In this document: in pieces, positions 5,599 through 6,345 of the stretch
Layout: each line of letters starts with the position of its first letter
Position numbering within the stretch: position 1 is the stretch's first letter
Source of the DNA: Planctomycetota bacterium
GTDB lineage: Bacteria; Planctomycetota; UBA8108
Length of the DNA: 6,345 nt
Reading direction: 5' to 3'
Assembly: GCA_016928605.1 (NCBI GenBank)
Contig: JAFGKN010000442.1
Coordinates: 1-6,345 of the forward strand
Translations under genes and position numbers: made by a program
The notes under the pieces: generated by a model
What the model was told of the DNA's origin: nothing
What the model saw: only the letters and a program-made list of their open reading frames with translations
Database searches by the model: none

Positions 5599-6345
5599 TC
5601 AGGCGTCCGTGTAGACGCCGCGGAAGACCTCCTCGGCCGGTCCGGTCATCACGACGCTGCCGCCGCTCTCCTCTCCCCTCCACTCGATCTCCAGATCGCC
5701 GCCGCGCAGGTGAGCGAGGACCCGTCGATCGCACCAGCCGCTCAGATGGGCCGCCACGGCAGCGGCGCAGGCGCCCGTGCCGCAGGCCAGGGTCTCTCCG
5801 CTGCCCCGCTCCCAGACGCGCAGGGCGATCTCCGACCTCGAGAGCACAGCGATGAACTCCGCGTTGACCCGCTCGGGAAACCAGGGGTGGCGCTCGATCG
5901 AGGGACCCCATCGCTCCAGCGGGATCTCCTCGAGCGCGCGGCGCGCGTCCGCCGCGGCTCCGGAAGCGCCGTCGACGCGGATCACGGCGTGCGGATTGCC
6001 CATGGAGACGCCGCTGAAGCGGAACGTCCGTCCCCCCGCATCGATCGAGACTCCCAGCGCCGGCTCTGCCGCATCGCCGCCGTCGGCGAGAGGAAGATCC
6101 AGGCGCCGCAGGCGCGGTGGGCCCATGTCGACGCTCACCGCCTCGACCCCGCCGTCCCGCCCGGCGCGCAGCCGGAGAGTCTTCACCCCGGCGCCGGTCT
6201 CCACGCGCAGCGTCTCGCCGCGGCATCGCCTCCGGTCGTGGAGCAGCCGTCCGGCGCAGCGGATGCCGTTGCCGCACATCTGCGCGCGGCTGCCGTCGGC
6301 GTTGTAGACCTCCATGCGCGCGTCGCAGGAGGCGTCGCGAGGGGG
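5599..6345 (-). CDS. dapF: Diaminopimelate epimerase (N-terminus outside window)
   Basis: DapF interconverts LL- and meso-diaminopimelate for lysine and peptidoglycan synthesis, using two cysteines without a cofactor. Both cysteine motifs are present. Counting from the internal Met at 6315, the first is 'MCGNGIRC' with C14 and the second is 'LACGTGACA' with C178. Other family blocks are 'YNADGS' (4-9), 'MGNPHAV' (105-111), 'VNAEFI' (150-155) and 'RVWERGSGET' (167-176). The Met at 6315 is not the start: the frame stays open upstream to the edge and reads 'CDARMEVYNADGS', as in DapF proteins where 'D-x-x-M' precedes 'NADGS'. About 249 residues are seen, so roughly the first 50-60 of a usual 270-290 are missing, including the GNDF region. 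It converges on purM and is therefore separately transcribed. It ends normally. Confidence 0.93.
   Translation of the reverse strand, partial: PPRDASCDARMEVYNADGSRAQMCGNGIRCAGRLLHDRRRCRGETLRVETGAGVKTLRLRAGRDGGVEAVSVDMGPPRLRRLDLPLADGGDAAEPALGVSIDAGGRTFRFSGVSMGNPHAVIRVDGASGAAADARRALEEIPLERWGPSIERHPWFPERVNAEFIAVLSRSEIALRVWERGSGETLACGTGACAAAVAAHLSGWCDRRVLAHLRGGDLEIEWRGEESGGSVVMTGPAEEVFRGVYTDA

Noticed and set aside
5450..6277. 275-codon minus-strand frame and 176-codon plus-strand frame over dapF
   Set aside because: Both overlap dapF, which has both catalytic-cysteine motifs. The alternatives are Arg/Pro/Ser-rich without domain content.
6313..6315. ATG as the start of dapF
   Set aside because: The frame continues upstream with family-like residues and the essential N-terminal part of DapF is missing, so this Met is internal.
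1..6345. Defence system, mobile element, CRISPR array or tRNA
   Set aside because: I found no transposase or integrase motifs, no terminal inverted repeats, no regularly spaced repeats and no cloverleaf-like sequence on either strand.

Overview
The window is high-GC bacterial DNA, with G or C in most third codon positions. It is densely coded and has no gene-free stretch longer than about 65 bases. Several features suggest Planctomycetota or a closely related uncultivated lineage: a secreted protein ending in a dockerin-like calcium-binding module with paired cysteines, a ThiD2-ThiE fusion, a PurM with the sequence style I associate with that phylum, and a small 'PGWGHVYWGR'-type membrane/TPR protein. 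This assignment rests on recognising protein style, not on a marker gene.

Layout. Positions 3-2657 (+) hold the 3' part of a large modular extracellular protein. It has two homologous beta-type modules flanking a PA14-like module, then a long unrecognised region, then a dockerin-like C-terminus. Its stop codon overlaps by 4 bases (ATGA) the start of a bifunctional ThiD2-ThiE thiamine gene (2654-3808, +). A 61-base gap follows, carrying a near-consensus promoter (TATAAT at 3828-3833) and a Shine-Dalgarno site. It leads into a small membrane-anchored TPR protein (3870-4481, +), with purM starting 3 bases later (4485-5549, +). A 49-base convergent gap contains only a GC hairpin. The window ends inside dapF on the minus strand (5599-6345), which lacks its N-terminus here.

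Three of the five genes are metabolic: thiamine phosphate synthesis, the fifth step of purine synthesis, and lysine/peptidoglycan precursor epimerisation. HMP phosphate, the substrate of the ThiD2 domain, is made from the purine intermediate AIR, which is the product of PurM, so thiE and purM are metabolically linked. The modular extracellular protein and the TPR protein have no evident functional tie to them.

I see no mobile element, CRISPR array, RNA gene, toxin-antitoxin pair or defence system, and nothing that I would call a new biological system. The best leads are a PurM with changes at three normally conserved positions, including the Asp of DGVGTK, a long unrecognised domain in the secreted protein, and the very tight overlap of that protein's gene with a thiamine gene.
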